Shown here: positions 16,964 through 25,957 of the stretch, piece by piece | Layout of the letters: each line of letters begins with the position of its first letter | Position numbering within the stretch: the stretch's first letter is position 1 | Made by a program: the position numbers and the translations under genes | The notes under the pieces: generated by a model | The model's input: only the letters and a program-made list of their open reading frames with translations | Database searches by the model: none | Told to the model about the DNA's origin: nothing | NCBI RefSeq assembly: GCF_900129375.1 | Contig: NZ_FQVN01000001.1 | Location: 744,001 to 808,000 of the forward strand | Reading direction: 5' to 3' | DNA: 64,000 bases | Source of the DNA: Streptoalloteichus hindustanus | GTDB lineage: Bacteria > Actinomycetota > Actinomycetes > Mycobacteriales > Pseudonocardiaceae

Positions 16964-17215
16964 TCAGCGCGGCTCCGGCGGCCAGGACTCGGCGAGCGCG
17001 GTGACCCGGCGGCACAGCTCGTGGACGTCCCCGCCCCCGGCCCTCCCGGCGGCGTAGCCGATGAGGAAGGTGGTCAGCGGCGCGGCGGGGCGGTCCACCG
17101 AGTGCGCCGCGACCCGGGCGACGTCGAGCAACGCCCGGATGTCCACGTCCACGTCGGGGCCCAGCTCGGCACCCAGTTCGGCGCGGAGGGCCTCGATCCA
17201 GTCGTCGAGCACCAT
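16964..17215 (-). CDS. DUF6457 small protein
   Basis: 83 aa (VLDDWIEALRAELG start, a central DIRALLDVARVAAHSV, then LTTFLIGYAAGRAGG). Matches the short actinobacterial DUF6457 family, members of which are often next to or fused with MobA-like molybdenum-cofactor guanylyltransferases; no such gene is adjacent here. Function unknown. Located 90 bp downstream of the stop of the secreted hydrolase gene, same strand. Confidence 0.7.
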   Translation of the reverse strand: MVLDDWIEALRAELGAELGPDVDVDIRALLDVARVAAHSVDRPAAPLTTFLIGYAAGRAGGGDVHELCRRVTALAESWPPEPR

Positions 17216-17305
17216 CCACCCATCATCGCCGCGCCGGCGTCGCGGCGCAGCCGGCCTCCGGCCTCCGGTTTCTGGTTTCTGGTTTCCGACTCACGGTTCC
17301 CGGGT

Positions 17306-18820
17306 TCAGACGGCCGTCGGATCGACCAGGTACCGGATGGCGGCCCGCATCGCCCGCTGCGCCTCGGGGTCGGTGTTGGTCCACGCGGAGTGGCCGAACC
17401 CGTCCCAGCGCCACAGCCGGCTGTTCGGGAGCCGCCGGTGCACGTTCTCCGCCCACTGGAGCGGTGTGGAGACGTCGTGCGCGCCGGCCAGGATCACGGT
17501 GCGGGGGAAGGTGGCCGGCACCTGCCAGCCGTGTGGTCGCCACCGGCTCGGCACCGGCCAGCCCACGCAGCCCGAGACGACGTCCCAGAACTCCGACGCG
17601 CCCCGCAGCGTCGGGCCGAGCCGGCGCACCCGGTCCACCTCCGCCGGGAACGAGGTCACGGAGTTCGGCGGGACCGGGACGTCCTGGCAGATGATGGCCC
17701 GGTAGGCGGCGTACCAGGCGCCGGTGGTGAACGTGCTGCCGCGCACCAGCTCGGTGGCGTCGTCCGCGTCCGCCGCCTGCTGGATTCCCCTCGCCAACTG
17801 GGACATCGTCGAGGGGGCGGCCAGCAGCCCGCTGATCGCGGTGGCGATCTCCTCGGCGGTCGCGGTGCGCCCGTCCGCCGGAACGGGGGCGCGGTCGGCC
17901 CGCTCCAACACGGTCCTGACCAGGGCGCGGGGGTCGCGTCCGCGGACGGCACAGCTCTCCGTCCGCTCGCACCACGCCACGAACTGGTCGAAACCGTCCT
18001 CGTTGGCGGCGGCCCCGGCTTCGGCCATGCGTTGCCAGGTCAACGAGCGGTCCACGGCCCCGTCGAGGACCAGCGCCCGGACGCGGTGCGGGAACAGCTC
18101 GGCGTAGCTCTGCGCCACCATCGAGCCGTACGAGATGCCGAGGAACGAGATCCGGTCCTCGCCGAGCCGGGCCCGCACCAGGTCCATGTCCCTGGCGACG
18201 CTCGCGGTGTCCAGGTGGGACGCCAGTGGGCCGGTGCCCCGCAGGCAGGAGGCGCCGAACCGGGCGTTGGCGGCGGCGAGGCGCGCCGCGTCGGGGACGG
18301 TGGTCGGGAAGCGCGTCTGGGACGGGTCGTGTGCGGAGTTCTCGCACTTCAGGAACTGGCTCGCGCCGACGCCCCTCGGGTCCATCCCGATGATGTCGAA
18401 GCGTTCCCGGAGCTCGGCGGGGAAGTACGCGGCGGCGACCGAGGGGTAGGCGAGCATGCTGGCCGCGGCCCCGCCCGGCCCGCCCGGGTTGAAGAACAAC
18501 GTCCCGATCCGGCGGTCAGGTTTCGTGGCGGGAAGCCTCGCGACCATCAGGGACACGGTGGCGGAGCCACGCGGCGCGGACCAGTCGACGGGCGCGGCGA
18601 CGCGGGCACAACGCAGCGGGTTGTCCTCAGCGGTGTTCGCGCACCGTTCCCAGCGCAGCGGCTCCCCGGCCGGGCCTTCGGCGTTCGCCTGCGCGACAGC
18701 GGGAGTCACGAGCACGGCCGACGCGGTCAGCGTGAGCGCGGCCACGGTGGTGCTTCTCCAGCGTGTCAACGACTTTCTCGGCTTTGTCCGGCCAGGTCGG
18801 CGGTTTTCCACGAATGACAC
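17306..18820 (-). CDS. Secreted alpha/beta hydrolase, tripeptidyl aminopeptidase-like (copy 1)
   Basis: 504 aa. Signal peptide (about 22-46: TTVAALTLTASAVLVTPAVA, AQA cleavage), catalytic domain with FFNPGGPGG oxyanion region (about 105), nucleophile elbow GISYGSMVAQ (Ser about 205) and a C-terminal TAP-like domain containing the Asp/His region (ILAGAHDVSTPLQWA ... WRWDGFGHSAW). Family: SlpD/E-type actinobacterial exopeptidases. Paired Cys in several positions suggest disulfides. Lies 186 bp downstream of, and on the same strand as, a paralogue at 19007-20476. Confidence 0.85.
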   Translation of the reverse strand: MSFVENRRPGRTKPRKSLTRWRSTTVAALTLTASAVLVTPAVAQANAEGPAGEPLRWERCANTAEDNPLRCARVAAPVDWSAPRGSATVSLMVARLPATKPDRRIGTLFFNPGGPGGAAASMLAYPSVAAAYFPAELRERFDIIGMDPRGVGASQFLKCENSAHDPSQTRFPTTVPDAARLAAANARFGASCLRGTGPLASHLDTASVARDMDLVRARLGEDRISFLGISYGSMVAQSYAELFPHRVRALVLDGAVDRSLTWQRMAEAGAAANEDGFDQFVAWCERTESCAVRGRDPRALVRTVLERADRAPVPADGRTATAEEIATAISGLLAAPSTMSQLARGIQQAADADDATELVRGSTFTTGAWYAAYRAIICQDVPVPPNSVTSFPAEVDRVRRLGPTLRGASEFWDVVSGCVGWPVPSRWRPHGWQVPATFPRTVILAGAHDVSTPLQWAENVHRRLPNSRLWRWDGFGHSAWTNTDPEAQRAMRAAIRYLVDPTAV

Positions 18821-19006
18821 GGGGCGCAGTCTGCTTCTCGTGATCGTCCGCTGGGATCGGACGACAGGGCGAGATCACCGGGCACCGTGTCATACCTGGG
18901 ACCTACGCCTCGGGGAGCACGTGCCTGGTCAGACAGGCTGTGCGCACTGCTGTCTTGTCGGCCTTGCAGGGCAAGGAAAACAGGTTCTTCGCCGGGGCAT
19001 AGCGGG

Positions 19007-20476
19007 TCAACGAGTCGAACTGGACACAGTGGACACCGGGGTGGCCGGGTCGACGAGGTACCGGGCCGCCGCCTGCTTGGCCTGCGGGCTGTGGCCGCCG
19101 AGCCAGGCGGTGTGCCCGTCGCCGTCCCAGCGCAGGAGAACGCTGTTCGGGATCTGGCGGTGGACGTTCTCGGCCCACGGACGCGGGGTGGAGACGTCGT
19201 GCGATCCGGAGAGCAGCAACGCGCGCGGGAAGTCCGACGGGACGCGCCAGCCGTGGGGCCGCCACGACGTCGGGATCGGCCAGCCCGCGCAACCGCTGAG
19301 GATGTCCCAGCCGTCGGAGGCGCCGCGCAGTGTCGGGCTCAACTTCCTCGACAGCCGTGTCGCCTCCACCAGCTCGTCCGCCCGCTGGGGAGGTGTGACG
19401 CCCTGGCAGGCGATCGCCCGGTAGACCGCGCGTCCCGGGAGGTCGTTGTAGGGGGAGAAGGGGAGCAGCGTCGTCGCGTCACCCCGATCGACGATCGCGC
19501 GCAATCCCTTCGCGGCGAAGGAGAAAAAGCCGGGGCTGCTGATCGCCGCGTTCAGCGCCGTCGCGAGGAGCTCCGCGTTGAGGGTGCGGTCTCCCGCCGG
19601 CAGAGGGCTCACGTCGGCCCTGGCCAGCGCTCGGCTGATCGCACCGCGGACGTCCTGCCCGTGCAACGCGCAGGTGGGAGTCGCGGCACACCACGCAACG
19701 AACCGGCTGACGCCGTCCTCCACCGCGCTGGCGTTGACCTCGATGGCCTGCCGCCACGGCTGCGCCCGGTCGACGACCCCGTCGAGCGCCAACGCGCGCA
19801 GCCGGTGGGGGAACAGCTCGGCGTAGCTCTGGGCGACCATCGTGCCGTAGGAGACGCCCAGGAAGCTGATCCGTTCCTCGCCCAGCCGGCTCCGCACGTG
19901 GTCGAGGTCGCGGGCGACGCTCTCGGTGCCCACGTGGCGGATCAGCGCGCCGGCTTTGTCCAAACAGGACAGAGCGAACCGCGCGTTGGCGACCACGAGC
20001 TGGCCGGCCTGCCGCGCGGTCGTGGGAAAGCGCGTCGCCGCGGGGTCGTCGGGCGGTTGGGCGCAGGAGATGGGCTGACTTCCGCCGACCCCGCGGGGGT
20101 CGACCCCCACAATGTCGAAGCGCTCCCGCAGATCCGTCGGGAAGTAGTCGGCGAAGACCGCCGGGTCGGTCAGCAGCGACGCGGCGGAGGCGCCCGGGCC
20201 GCCCGGGTTGAACAGCAGCACGCCGACCCGAGCCTCGGGGCGGGAAGCGGTGACCTTCGCGACCCGGAGGTCGACGCGGGCCGGACTGTCCTTTGTGGAC
20301 CAGTCGACCGGAACGCCGATCCTCGTGCACCGGACCGGATGCGTCACGGGCGCGTCAGCGCAGCGTTCCCACGAGAGGCCGCTGGTCGGTTCCTCGGCCG
20401 CAGCGGGTGGAAGCGATGTCAGGGAGGTCGACATTGCCAGCAGCAGCACCGCGGTGGCAGGTCTCCAGCGGGACAT
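19007..20476 (-). CDS. Secreted alpha/beta hydrolase, tripeptidyl aminopeptidase-like (copy 2)
   Basis: 489 aa, collinear with the neighbour. Signal peptide (about 1-27, ending PPAAA), FNPGGPGAS oxyanion region, nucleophile elbow GVSYGTMVAQ, and C-terminal LLLSGSHDVSTPRPWA with WDGDGHTAW for the acid and His. The ATG at 20476 is fixed by AGGAGGAA 5-6 nt upstream; a longer frame to 20677 exists but is not needed. Tandem duplication with divergence is the simplest origin; the peptide specificity may differ. Divergent from the orphan gene at 20656. Confidence 0.87.
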   Translation of the reverse strand: MSRWRPATAVLLLAMSTSLTSLPPAAAEEPTSGLSWERCADAPVTHPVRCTRIGVPVDWSTKDSPARVDLRVAKVTASRPEARVGVLLFNPGGPGASAASLLTDPAVFADYFPTDLRERFDIVGVDPRGVGGSQPISCAQPPDDPAATRFPTTARQAGQLVVANARFALSCLDKAGALIRHVGTESVARDLDHVRSRLGEERISFLGVSYGTMVAQSYAELFPHRLRALALDGVVDRAQPWRQAIEVNASAVEDGVSRFVAWCAATPTCALHGQDVRGAISRALARADVSPLPAGDRTLNAELLATALNAAISSPGFFSFAAKGLRAIVDRGDATTLLPFSPYNDLPGRAVYRAIACQGVTPPQRADELVEATRLSRKLSPTLRGASDGWDILSGCAGWPIPTSWRPHGWRVPSDFPRALLLSGSHDVSTPRPWAENVHRQIPNSVLLRWDGDGHTAWLGGHSPQAKQAAARYLVDPATPVSTVSSSTR

Positions 20477-20655
20477 CGCGTTCCTCCTGTCGCGCGGGAA
20501 CGCGAGCAGTCTCCCGGGGCGCGCGGGAGCGAAGTGCCCAACTGGCAGGGATCTTTCGACCGCGCTGACCGACCAGATCCGGCGGTCGCATTGCTTCGGC
20601 GCGTCGGAGCTCGCCATGCTCCCTGCCGTGTGACCTGTGACACAAGGAGGCGGGC

Positions 20656-22110
20656 ATGCAGAACCTCTACGCCACACGGCTGATCGCGCGGGAACCGGGC
20701 CGGGACGCGTTCCGCGTCATGTCCGACGTCGTGCGGGCCTGGGGCTGTCGACCGGAGCTCCCCCCGGACTCCCTCGCCGGGGAGCTCGTGGTCGGCGACC
20801 GCCGCGTCGGCTGGACCACCCGGAGCCTGGTCGACGGTTCCGCGGACCTGTTCGAACTGGAGCTGCGCCGTCCCTCCGACACCCAGAACGTGGTGTGGGA
20901 GAGCCGGATCAGCGTGACCCGGACGGCCGACGCGACCCAGGCGTTCGTCGCGTTGTCCCGGGTGTCCGAGGACAACCGCCTGGGACCCGCCCCGATCGGC
21001 GACTTCCAGCCGCCCCGGGTCGTCCGCGAGCTGCTCGACGCGGTGCCGTGCGCCGCCCGCCGCGGGATGCCGCTGTCGTCCACGCCCCGGACCGCGTTCG
21101 CCGCCGACGTCGACGACCTGGTCGCCGACCTCACCGACCACCGTCGTGGGCTGCCGCTGATCGTGGTGGCCGGCCAGGAGCGGTTGGCCGCCCGGATCGC
21201 GCGGACCAACAGCGGCCTCGCGCACGTGGTGCTGCTGGCGGGGCGCCCGGTGTTGGACGGGCTGACCGCCCGCTGCCCGGACGCCCGGCTGCCGTGGGAG
21301 GGGGTCCGCCTGTTCTGGCCCGGTTTCGGCGACCGCGCGGACGTGCTGCACCACCCCTGGTGGACCTCGTCGGCGGCCACCGGGAGCCAGGACCGGTTCG
21401 TCAGCCACCTGTTCGCCAAGCTCGCGCGGCTGTCGGTGCTGGCCGAGCCGAGGGACGAGGTGCGAGACGAGATCCTGGGGTCGTTACGCCGGGCCAGACT
21501 GGTGGCCCTGGAGAGCGACAGCGAGTACGCCCTGGAGCTGTTGCGCGAGAACGAGGCGCTGGAGAGCCAGGTCGAACGGCTCCGCGCCGAGGTGCACTGG
21601 TACCACGCGGAGTTCCGGCGGTTCGGCCGCGACCACGGGGCGCTCGGCCCGGACGACGCCGTCGAGCGCACGCCCCTGGACGAGCGGGACTTCGGCGCGC
21701 TGTGGGACCAGCTCACCCAGCAGTCGGACGGCGCGGTCGTGTTCACCGAGAACGCCCGCCGGTCGTGGGCGAAGTCCGAGTACGCCGAGCCGACGAGGAT
21801 GCGCCAGGCCCTGCGCGACCTGGCGATGGCCGCCGGTGAGTGGCGCGACCTGCGCGGCCGGATCGGGATGGGCCTGGAGCGGTGGCTGGCCGAGCGGTTC
21901 GGCCTCAACTATGCGCCCACCGACGGCGAGCTGTGCGTGCGGCGGCTCGACAAGTTCGAGTACGACGGGGTGCGCCGCAGCCGGGAGCGCCACATCAAGC
22001 TCGGCGACAACACGTCATGGGAGTACGTGGGTCGCGTCTACTTCGACATCGACGTCGACGAGTTGCGGTGGGTCGTCGACCATGTGGGCCTGAAGCTGTA
22101 CCGCAGGTGA
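20656..22110 (+). CDS. Uncharacterised 484-aa protein with coiled coil and conserved C-terminal domain
   Basis: No function recognised. N-terminal part (about 1-135) is an alpha/beta-looking domain. The centre contains LPLIVVAGQERLAARIAR followed by SGLAHVVLLAGRPVLDGL and VRLFWPGF (about 170-230), a pattern I associate with uncharacterised actinobacterial proteins near defence genes, though I cannot confirm this. About residues 278-325 form a coiled coil (LLRENEALESQVERLRAEV). The C-terminus (about 425-484) has HIKLGDNTSWEYVGRVYFD and IDVDELRWVVDHVGLKLYRR. There is no signal peptide or membrane helix. A perfect AAGGAGG precedes the ATG, and it ends in a strong terminator, so it is a single-gene unit. 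Confidence 0.75.
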   Translation: MQNLYATRLIAREPGRDAFRVMSDVVRAWGCRPELPPDSLAGELVVGDRRVGWTTRSLVDGSADLFELELRRPSDTQNVVWESRISVTRTADATQAFVALSRVSEDNRLGPAPIGDFQPPRVVRELLDAVPCAARRGMPLSSTPRTAFAADVDDLVADLTDHRRGLPLIVVAGQERLAARIARTNSGLAHVVLLAGRPVLDGLTARCPDARLPWEGVRLFWPGFGDRADVLHHPWWTSSAATGSQDRFVSHLFAKLARLSVLAEPRDEVRDEILGSLRRARLVALESDSEYALELLRENEALESQVERLRAEVHWYHAEFRRFGRDHGALGPDDAVERTPLDERDFGALWDQLTQQSDGAVVFTENARRSWAKSEYAEPTRMRQALRDLAMAAGEWRDLRGRIGMGLERWLAERFGLNYAPTDGELCVRRLDKFEYDGVRRSRERHIKLGDNTSWEYVGRVYFDIDVDELRWVVDHVGLKLYRR

Positions 22111-22117
22111 GACGCCA

Positions 22118-22161
22118 CCGTTCGGCTCGTCCGGAGTGGGGGCGGCGGACGAGCCGAACGG
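22118..22161. terminator. Strong bidirectional terminator
   Basis: CCGTTCGGCTCGTCCG (22118-22133) and CGGACGAGCCGAACGG (22146-22161) form a perfect 16-bp stem with a 12-nt loop between convergent genes. Confidence 0.75.
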
Positions 22162-22173
22162 CCGCGGAGGGGG

Positions 22174-23421
22174 TCAGGCGAGCGGCGCGCGCTCGATCGG
22201 GCAGGACATGCACCGCGGGCCGCCCCGTCCGGAACCCAGCTCCGAGCCGGAGATGCGCAGCACCTCCACGCCCGCGTCCTCCAGGCGTGCGTTGGTCTCC
22301 ACGTTCCGCTCGTAGGCCAGGACCACGCCGGGCGCGATCGCCAGCGTGTTGTTGCCGTCGTCCCACTGCTCGCGTTCGGCGGTCACCGGGTCGAGGCCGG
22401 TGTCGATCACGCGCAGCCGCTCGATGCCCATCGCCTCGGCGGCGGCCTCCAGGAACGGGACCGGCCCGTCCACCAGGACGCCGCCGTCGCCGTCCGGGAG
22501 GATCGGGTACGCGGACAGCTCGCCCCGCATGGCCGGGTACATGACGAGCGCGTCGCGGTCGACCATGGTGCACACGGTGTCCAGGTGCATCGTGGCGCGC
22601 TCCTGCGCGATGGGCACCGCGAGCACCGTGTGCGCCAGCCCGTCGGTGAACGCGGAGCGGGCGAAGGACTCCGCGCCGGCGGGCGTGGTCCGCTCGCCGA
22701 CGCCGATGGCCAGCACGCCCGGCGCGAGCAGCAGCACGTCGCCGCCCTCCACCGGGGCCGAGTGCGCGCCGTAGGCGCGGTCGGTGCGGGCGAACCGCGG
22801 GTGGTAGGCGTAGATGAGGTCGGTCAGCGAGGTCTCGCGGCGCCGCGCCGGCATCGACAGCGAGGCCACCGCGACCCGGTCGCCCACCCACAGCGACGAG
22901 TCGCGGGTGAACAGCAGGTTGGGCAGCGGGTCGATGGCGAAGTCGTGCGGGTGGTGCATCCGCCGCACCAGCGAGGCGCCCTCGGCGGCCGGCAGCTCCT
23001 CGAACGTCATGCCGGCGGTCAGCACGTGGGCGAGCGCGGCGGCGTCCAGGCCGGTGAGGTGCGAGCGCAGCGTGTCCGCGAGGTCGAGGCCGAGCCGGCG
23101 CTCGTCGACCGCCGACCACACGCCGGCCGCGCGGGCCCTGCGGTCGGCCAACGCCTCGGCCAGCAGGTCGGCCAGCAGCAGCACCTCGACGCCCCGCGAC
23201 CGGAGCGTGCCCGCGAAGGCGTCGTGCTCCTCCTGGGCCCGGTCCACCCAGGGAATCCCGTCGAAGAGGAGCTGGTCGTTGTTGCGCGGCGTGAGTCGCT
23301 TCAACTCCGCGCCGGGGCGGTGCAGCAGCACGGTGCGCAGCGGGCCGACCTCGCTGTCGACCCGGGGCGTGCCAGCGGGTTGGGCGGAGCGGGTCGCCGG
23401 TGCGGCCTGTCGGGCGGTCAC
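22174..23421 (-). CDS. arcA: Arginine deiminase
   Basis: 415 aa; converts arginine to citrulline and ammonia. Typical features: [18 protein letters not shown] near the N-terminus, [28 protein letters not shown], the catalytic-His region [12 protein letters not shown], and the C-terminal nucleophile Cys in [15 protein letters not shown]. Length matches the family. I place the start at GTG 23421; the frame extends 17 codons to a TTG with no RBS. No arcB, arcC or arcD is adjacent, so the enzyme may act in arginine catabolism without the full ADI pathway. Function strong, start uncertain. Confidence 0.92.
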   Translation of the reverse strand: MTARQAAPATRSAQPAGTPRVDSEVGPLRTVLLHRPGAELKRLTPRNNDQLLFDGIPWVDRAQEEHDAFAGTLRSRGVEVLLLADLLAEALADRRARAAGVWSAVDERRLGLDLADTLRSHLTGLDAAALAHVLTAGMTFEELPAAEGASLVRRMHHPHDFAIDPLPNLLFTRDSSLWVGDRVAVASLSMPARRRETSLTDLIYAYHPRFARTDRAYGAHSAPVEGGDVLLLAPGVLAIGVGERTTPAGAESFARSAFTDGLAHTVLAVPIAQERATMHLDTVCTMVDRDALVMYPAMRGELSAYPILPDGDGGVLVDGPVPFLEAAAEAMGIERLRVIDTGLDPVTAEREQWDDGNNTLAIAPGVVLAYERNVETNARLEDAGVEVLRISGSELGSGRGGPRCMSCPIERAPLA

Positions 23422-23802
23422 GCCAGCGAGCGTAACCCGCTGGTGAGGAAAATCCGCAGTGAGCGAGGTCAAATTCGGCGGTGTTCGCAGCGAAGCGCCG
23501 CGACGAGCGATGAATCATGAACCGAATCCGGGCTCTGGGGCACGTTTTCTTGCGTCTGGTTGATCCAGCTCGACGACCAGGCGCCGCGCCGACCTTGGAG
23601 CGCGCTTCGTCCATGGAAGCCCTTCCCGGGCGGGCGCGCACGCGTTGACACCGGAACGGATTCCCCGCCAGCGGCGCGGATCAGCGGCAGAGCGACCCTC
23701 CGCCGTGGGGCGCTCGGCGGCGCGCGCGTCCGGTTTCGGCCGCCTGACCGGGGAATGTCCGCTTGCCGGAGGTGTCTTCCCCACGTCGATAGGGTGCGAC
23801 GC
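23422..23802. promoter_or_regulatory. Divergent intergenic region arcA / SDR
   Basis: About 380 bp without a supportable gene. The first 120 bp are less GC-rich than surroundings. TGAATCATGA (23511-23520) is a weak match to an arginine-repressor half-site pair. At the far end, TAGGGT (23790-23795) stands 7 nt before the SDR ATG, a -10-like element implying a leaderless transcript. Confidence 0.35.
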
Positions 23803-24723
23803 ATGGGCATCCTCGACGGCAGGGTCGTGATCGTCACCGGTGCCGGGCGCGGCATCGGGCGGGGCGAGGCGGTGGAGTGCGCGCGGCAGGGCGCGGCGGT
23901 CGTGCTCGCGGAGTTCGACGCCGAGGCCGGCCGGCAGGTCCACGAGGAGATCACCTCCCGGGGTGGCCAGGCGACGCTGGTGACCGGGGACGTCTCGGAC
24001 ACCGCCGTGGCCAACCGGTTGGTGCGCACCGCCGTGGAGGGCTTCGGACAGCTCGACGCGTTGGTGAACAACGCGGGCATCCTGCGGGACCGCACGCTCG
24101 TCAAGATGTCCGACGAGGAGTGGGACGACGTCGTCCGCGTGCACCTGCGCGGCCACTTCGCCCCGACCAGGGCCGCCTGCCGGTACTGGCGGGAGAGCGA
24201 GCGCCCCGGCCGGATCGTGCACACCAGCTCGACCTCGGGGATCCTCGGCAACTTCGGCCAGGCCAACTACGGCGCGGCCAAGGCCGGGATCGCCGCGCTG
24301 TCCACGATCGTGGCGATGGAGATGGCCCGGTACGGCGTCACCAGCAACGCGATCGCGCCGTCCGCCATCACCCGGATGACCGAGGAGCTGCTGCCGGAGG
24401 ACGTGCGGACGCGCCGCGCGGAGGCCGCCGAGCGCGGCGAGTTCGACTTCTTCGCGCCGGACAACATCGCCCCGCTCGTCGCGTTCCTGTGCTCGGACGC
24501 CGCCGGGCACATCAGCGGCAAGGTCTTCGGGGTGCAGGGCGACAGCGTCGAGATCTACCAGCCGTTCACCTCGGCCGCCGAGATCACCGCCGGCGGGCGC
24601 CGCTGGGACCCGTCGGAGCTGGCCGGGCGGATCGACGAGCTGTTCACCGCCTCCGGCATCCAGGCGGGGCCGGAGAACATGATGGCGCGCATGCGGTACG
24701 GCATCCTCGCGCACCCCTCCTGA
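23803..24723 (+). CDS. SDR family NAD(P)-dependent oxidoreductase
   Basis: 306 aa, short-chain dehydrogenase of the FabG-like type. Cofactor motif TGAGRGIGRGEA (residues 11-22), NNAG near 89, catalytic Ser in VHTSSTSG and YGAAKAG (YxxxK, about 155-161). The C-terminal part, with a DxVEIYQPFTS stretch, is longer than FabG, and resembles mycobacterial SDRs of lipid or steroid metabolism. Start ATG 23803 follows the TAGGGT -10 at the leaderless distance; a longer frame is open to 23560 but is not supported. Substrate unknown. Confidence 0.88.
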   Translation: MGILDGRVVIVTGAGRGIGRGEAVECARQGAAVVLAEFDAEAGRQVHEEITSRGGQATLVTGDVSDTAVANRLVRTAVEGFGQLDALVNNAGILRDRTLVKMSDEEWDDVVRVHLRGHFAPTRAACRYWRESERPGRIVHTSSTSGILGNFGQANYGAAKAGIAALSTIVAMEMARYGVTSNAIAPSAITRMTEELLPEDVRTRRAEAAERGEFDFFAPDNIAPLVAFLCSDAAGHISGKVFGVQGDSVEIYQPFTSAAEITAGGRRWDPSELAGRIDELFTASGIQAGPENMMARMRYGILAHPS

Positions 24724-24847
24724 GCCCGCCCGGCCGAGCGTTGTCGACTTGGCGTCCTGTCGCCAGGGCGTCAAGCCGTCAAGGCGGCAGGTCGTCAGGT
24801 CGACTTCTCGACGCCGCCGTTGGCGCCGTCGGCGCTGAAGGATCCCG

Positions 24848-25780
24848 CTAGGGGATCCAGGAGACTGTGCCACGCAGCGCGGCGTACCCGACGAACGCGA
24901 CCACGTCGATCACGGTGTGGCCGATGACCAGCGCCCACAGCCGGTTGGTGCGCTGCCACACCCGGCCGTACACCAGCCCCATGATGACGTTCCCGACGAA
25001 CCCGCCGAAGCCCTGGTAGAGGTGGTAGGACCCGCGCAGCAGCGCCGAGGCCAGCAGCGACTTGTTCTCCGACCAGCCGAGGCGACGCAGCCGCGTGACC
25101 AGGAACCCGACCACCAGCACCTCCTCGGCCCACGCGTTCGCGAGAGCGGAGAGGGTGAGCACCACCGGGCGCCACCACGTCGAGTCCAAAGTGGACGGCA
25201 TGACGGTGAGGTTGAGACCGAGCGCCCTGGTGCCGAGGTAGAACGCCAGGCCGGGCAGCCCGATCAGCGCGGCCAGGCCGACGCCGGTCAGCGCGTCGCG
25301 GCCGGGGCGCGTGCGGTCCAGGCCGACCTGCCGCAGCGCGACACCGGCCCGCCACAACAAGTACGCGCCCAGCCCGCCCCACACGGCGAGCTGGAGCACG
25401 CTCGTGAGCTGGTAGGCGAGGTCGAGCAGGGTCAGCGCGGCGCGCGGCGCGTTGATGGCCACCGACTGCTGGTTCAGCGGTTCGGGGCGCAGCAGCGAGT
25501 CGAGCAGCGACAGCAGGCTGCGGAGGCCGGACAGGCCCAGCGTCGCGCCGAACACCAACGCGAGCTCGATCCGGATCGCCCGGCGTTCGGTCGGCGTCAC
25601 CTGCTCGGACAACACTTCCGCACTGTAGGTGAAACCCGGCCGGGATGGCCCGGACGGGGGACGTTCCGCGCTTCCCGAAACGCCGGCCGGCACCCGGGGC
25701 TCCGCTGGCCGACGCTCCGGTGCGGGGACGGTTCGGGTGGCTTGTACAGGAAGGGAAAGCGGGGCGCGGGCTGGAGTCAT
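24848..25780 (-). CDS. CPBP family intramembrane protease
   Basis: 310 aa. A Pro-rich N-terminus (about 1-50) is followed by several membrane helices and the CPBP/Abi domain: EE motif in NAWAEEVLVVGFLVTRL (about 220), then GSYHLYQGFGGFVGN (His and Asn of motif 2) and GHTVIDVVAF (motif 3). The usual Arg of EExxxR is replaced by Val, as in other actinobacterial members. CPBP proteins are predicted glutamic/metallo intramembrane proteases; the substrate is unknown. Start ATG 25780; a later start near the first helix is possible. Repeat copy B lies just upstream. Confidence 0.8.
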   Translation of the reverse strand: MTPARAPLSLPVQATRTVPAPERRPAEPRVPAGVSGSAERPPSGPSRPGFTYSAEVLSEQVTPTERRAIRIELALVFGATLGLSGLRSLLSLLDSLLRPEPLNQQSVAINAPRAALTLLDLAYQLTSVLQLAVWGGLGAYLLWRAGVALRQVGLDRTRPGRDALTGVGLAALIGLPGLAFYLGTRALGLNLTVMPSTLDSTWWRPVVLTLSALANAWAEEVLVVGFLVTRLRRLGWSENKSLLASALLRGSYHLYQGFGGFVGNVIMGLVYGRVWQRTNRLWALVIGHTVIDVVAFVGYAALRGTVSWIP

Positions 25781-25815
25781 GCGCGATCGTGGCTGTTCTT
25801 CACCTGTGCGGGACG

Positions 25816-25950
25816 GCAGTTGTCCACAGGTTCCGGGTTGTCCACATCCTGATCTTGTGCGGTCGCTCGCGGGGTGGGGTGGCGGATAGGCTGGTGCAGG
25901 GCTCGCCCCCCAGGGTGGGTGGGGGCTGTTCCCGGGAGCGGGGAGAGGGC
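25816..25950. repeat. Dispersed repeat copy B with two DnaA-type boxes
   Basis: Occupies almost the entire gap between CPBP and DUF2470. In + orientation: TTGTCCACA at 25820-25828 and again at 25838-25846 (exact matches, 18 bp apart), about 40 bp of variable sequence, GATAGGCTGG (25885-25894), then GGGCTCGCCCCCCAGGG and GGTGGGGGCTGTTCCCGGG (hairpin region, 25900-25937). Its reverse complement aligns over most of its length with copy C inside cydDC, including CAGCCCCCACCC, TGGGGGGCGAGCCC, CCAGCCTATC and the two TGTGGACAAC blocks. Confidence 0.88.
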
Positions 25951-25957
25951 GCCGCGG

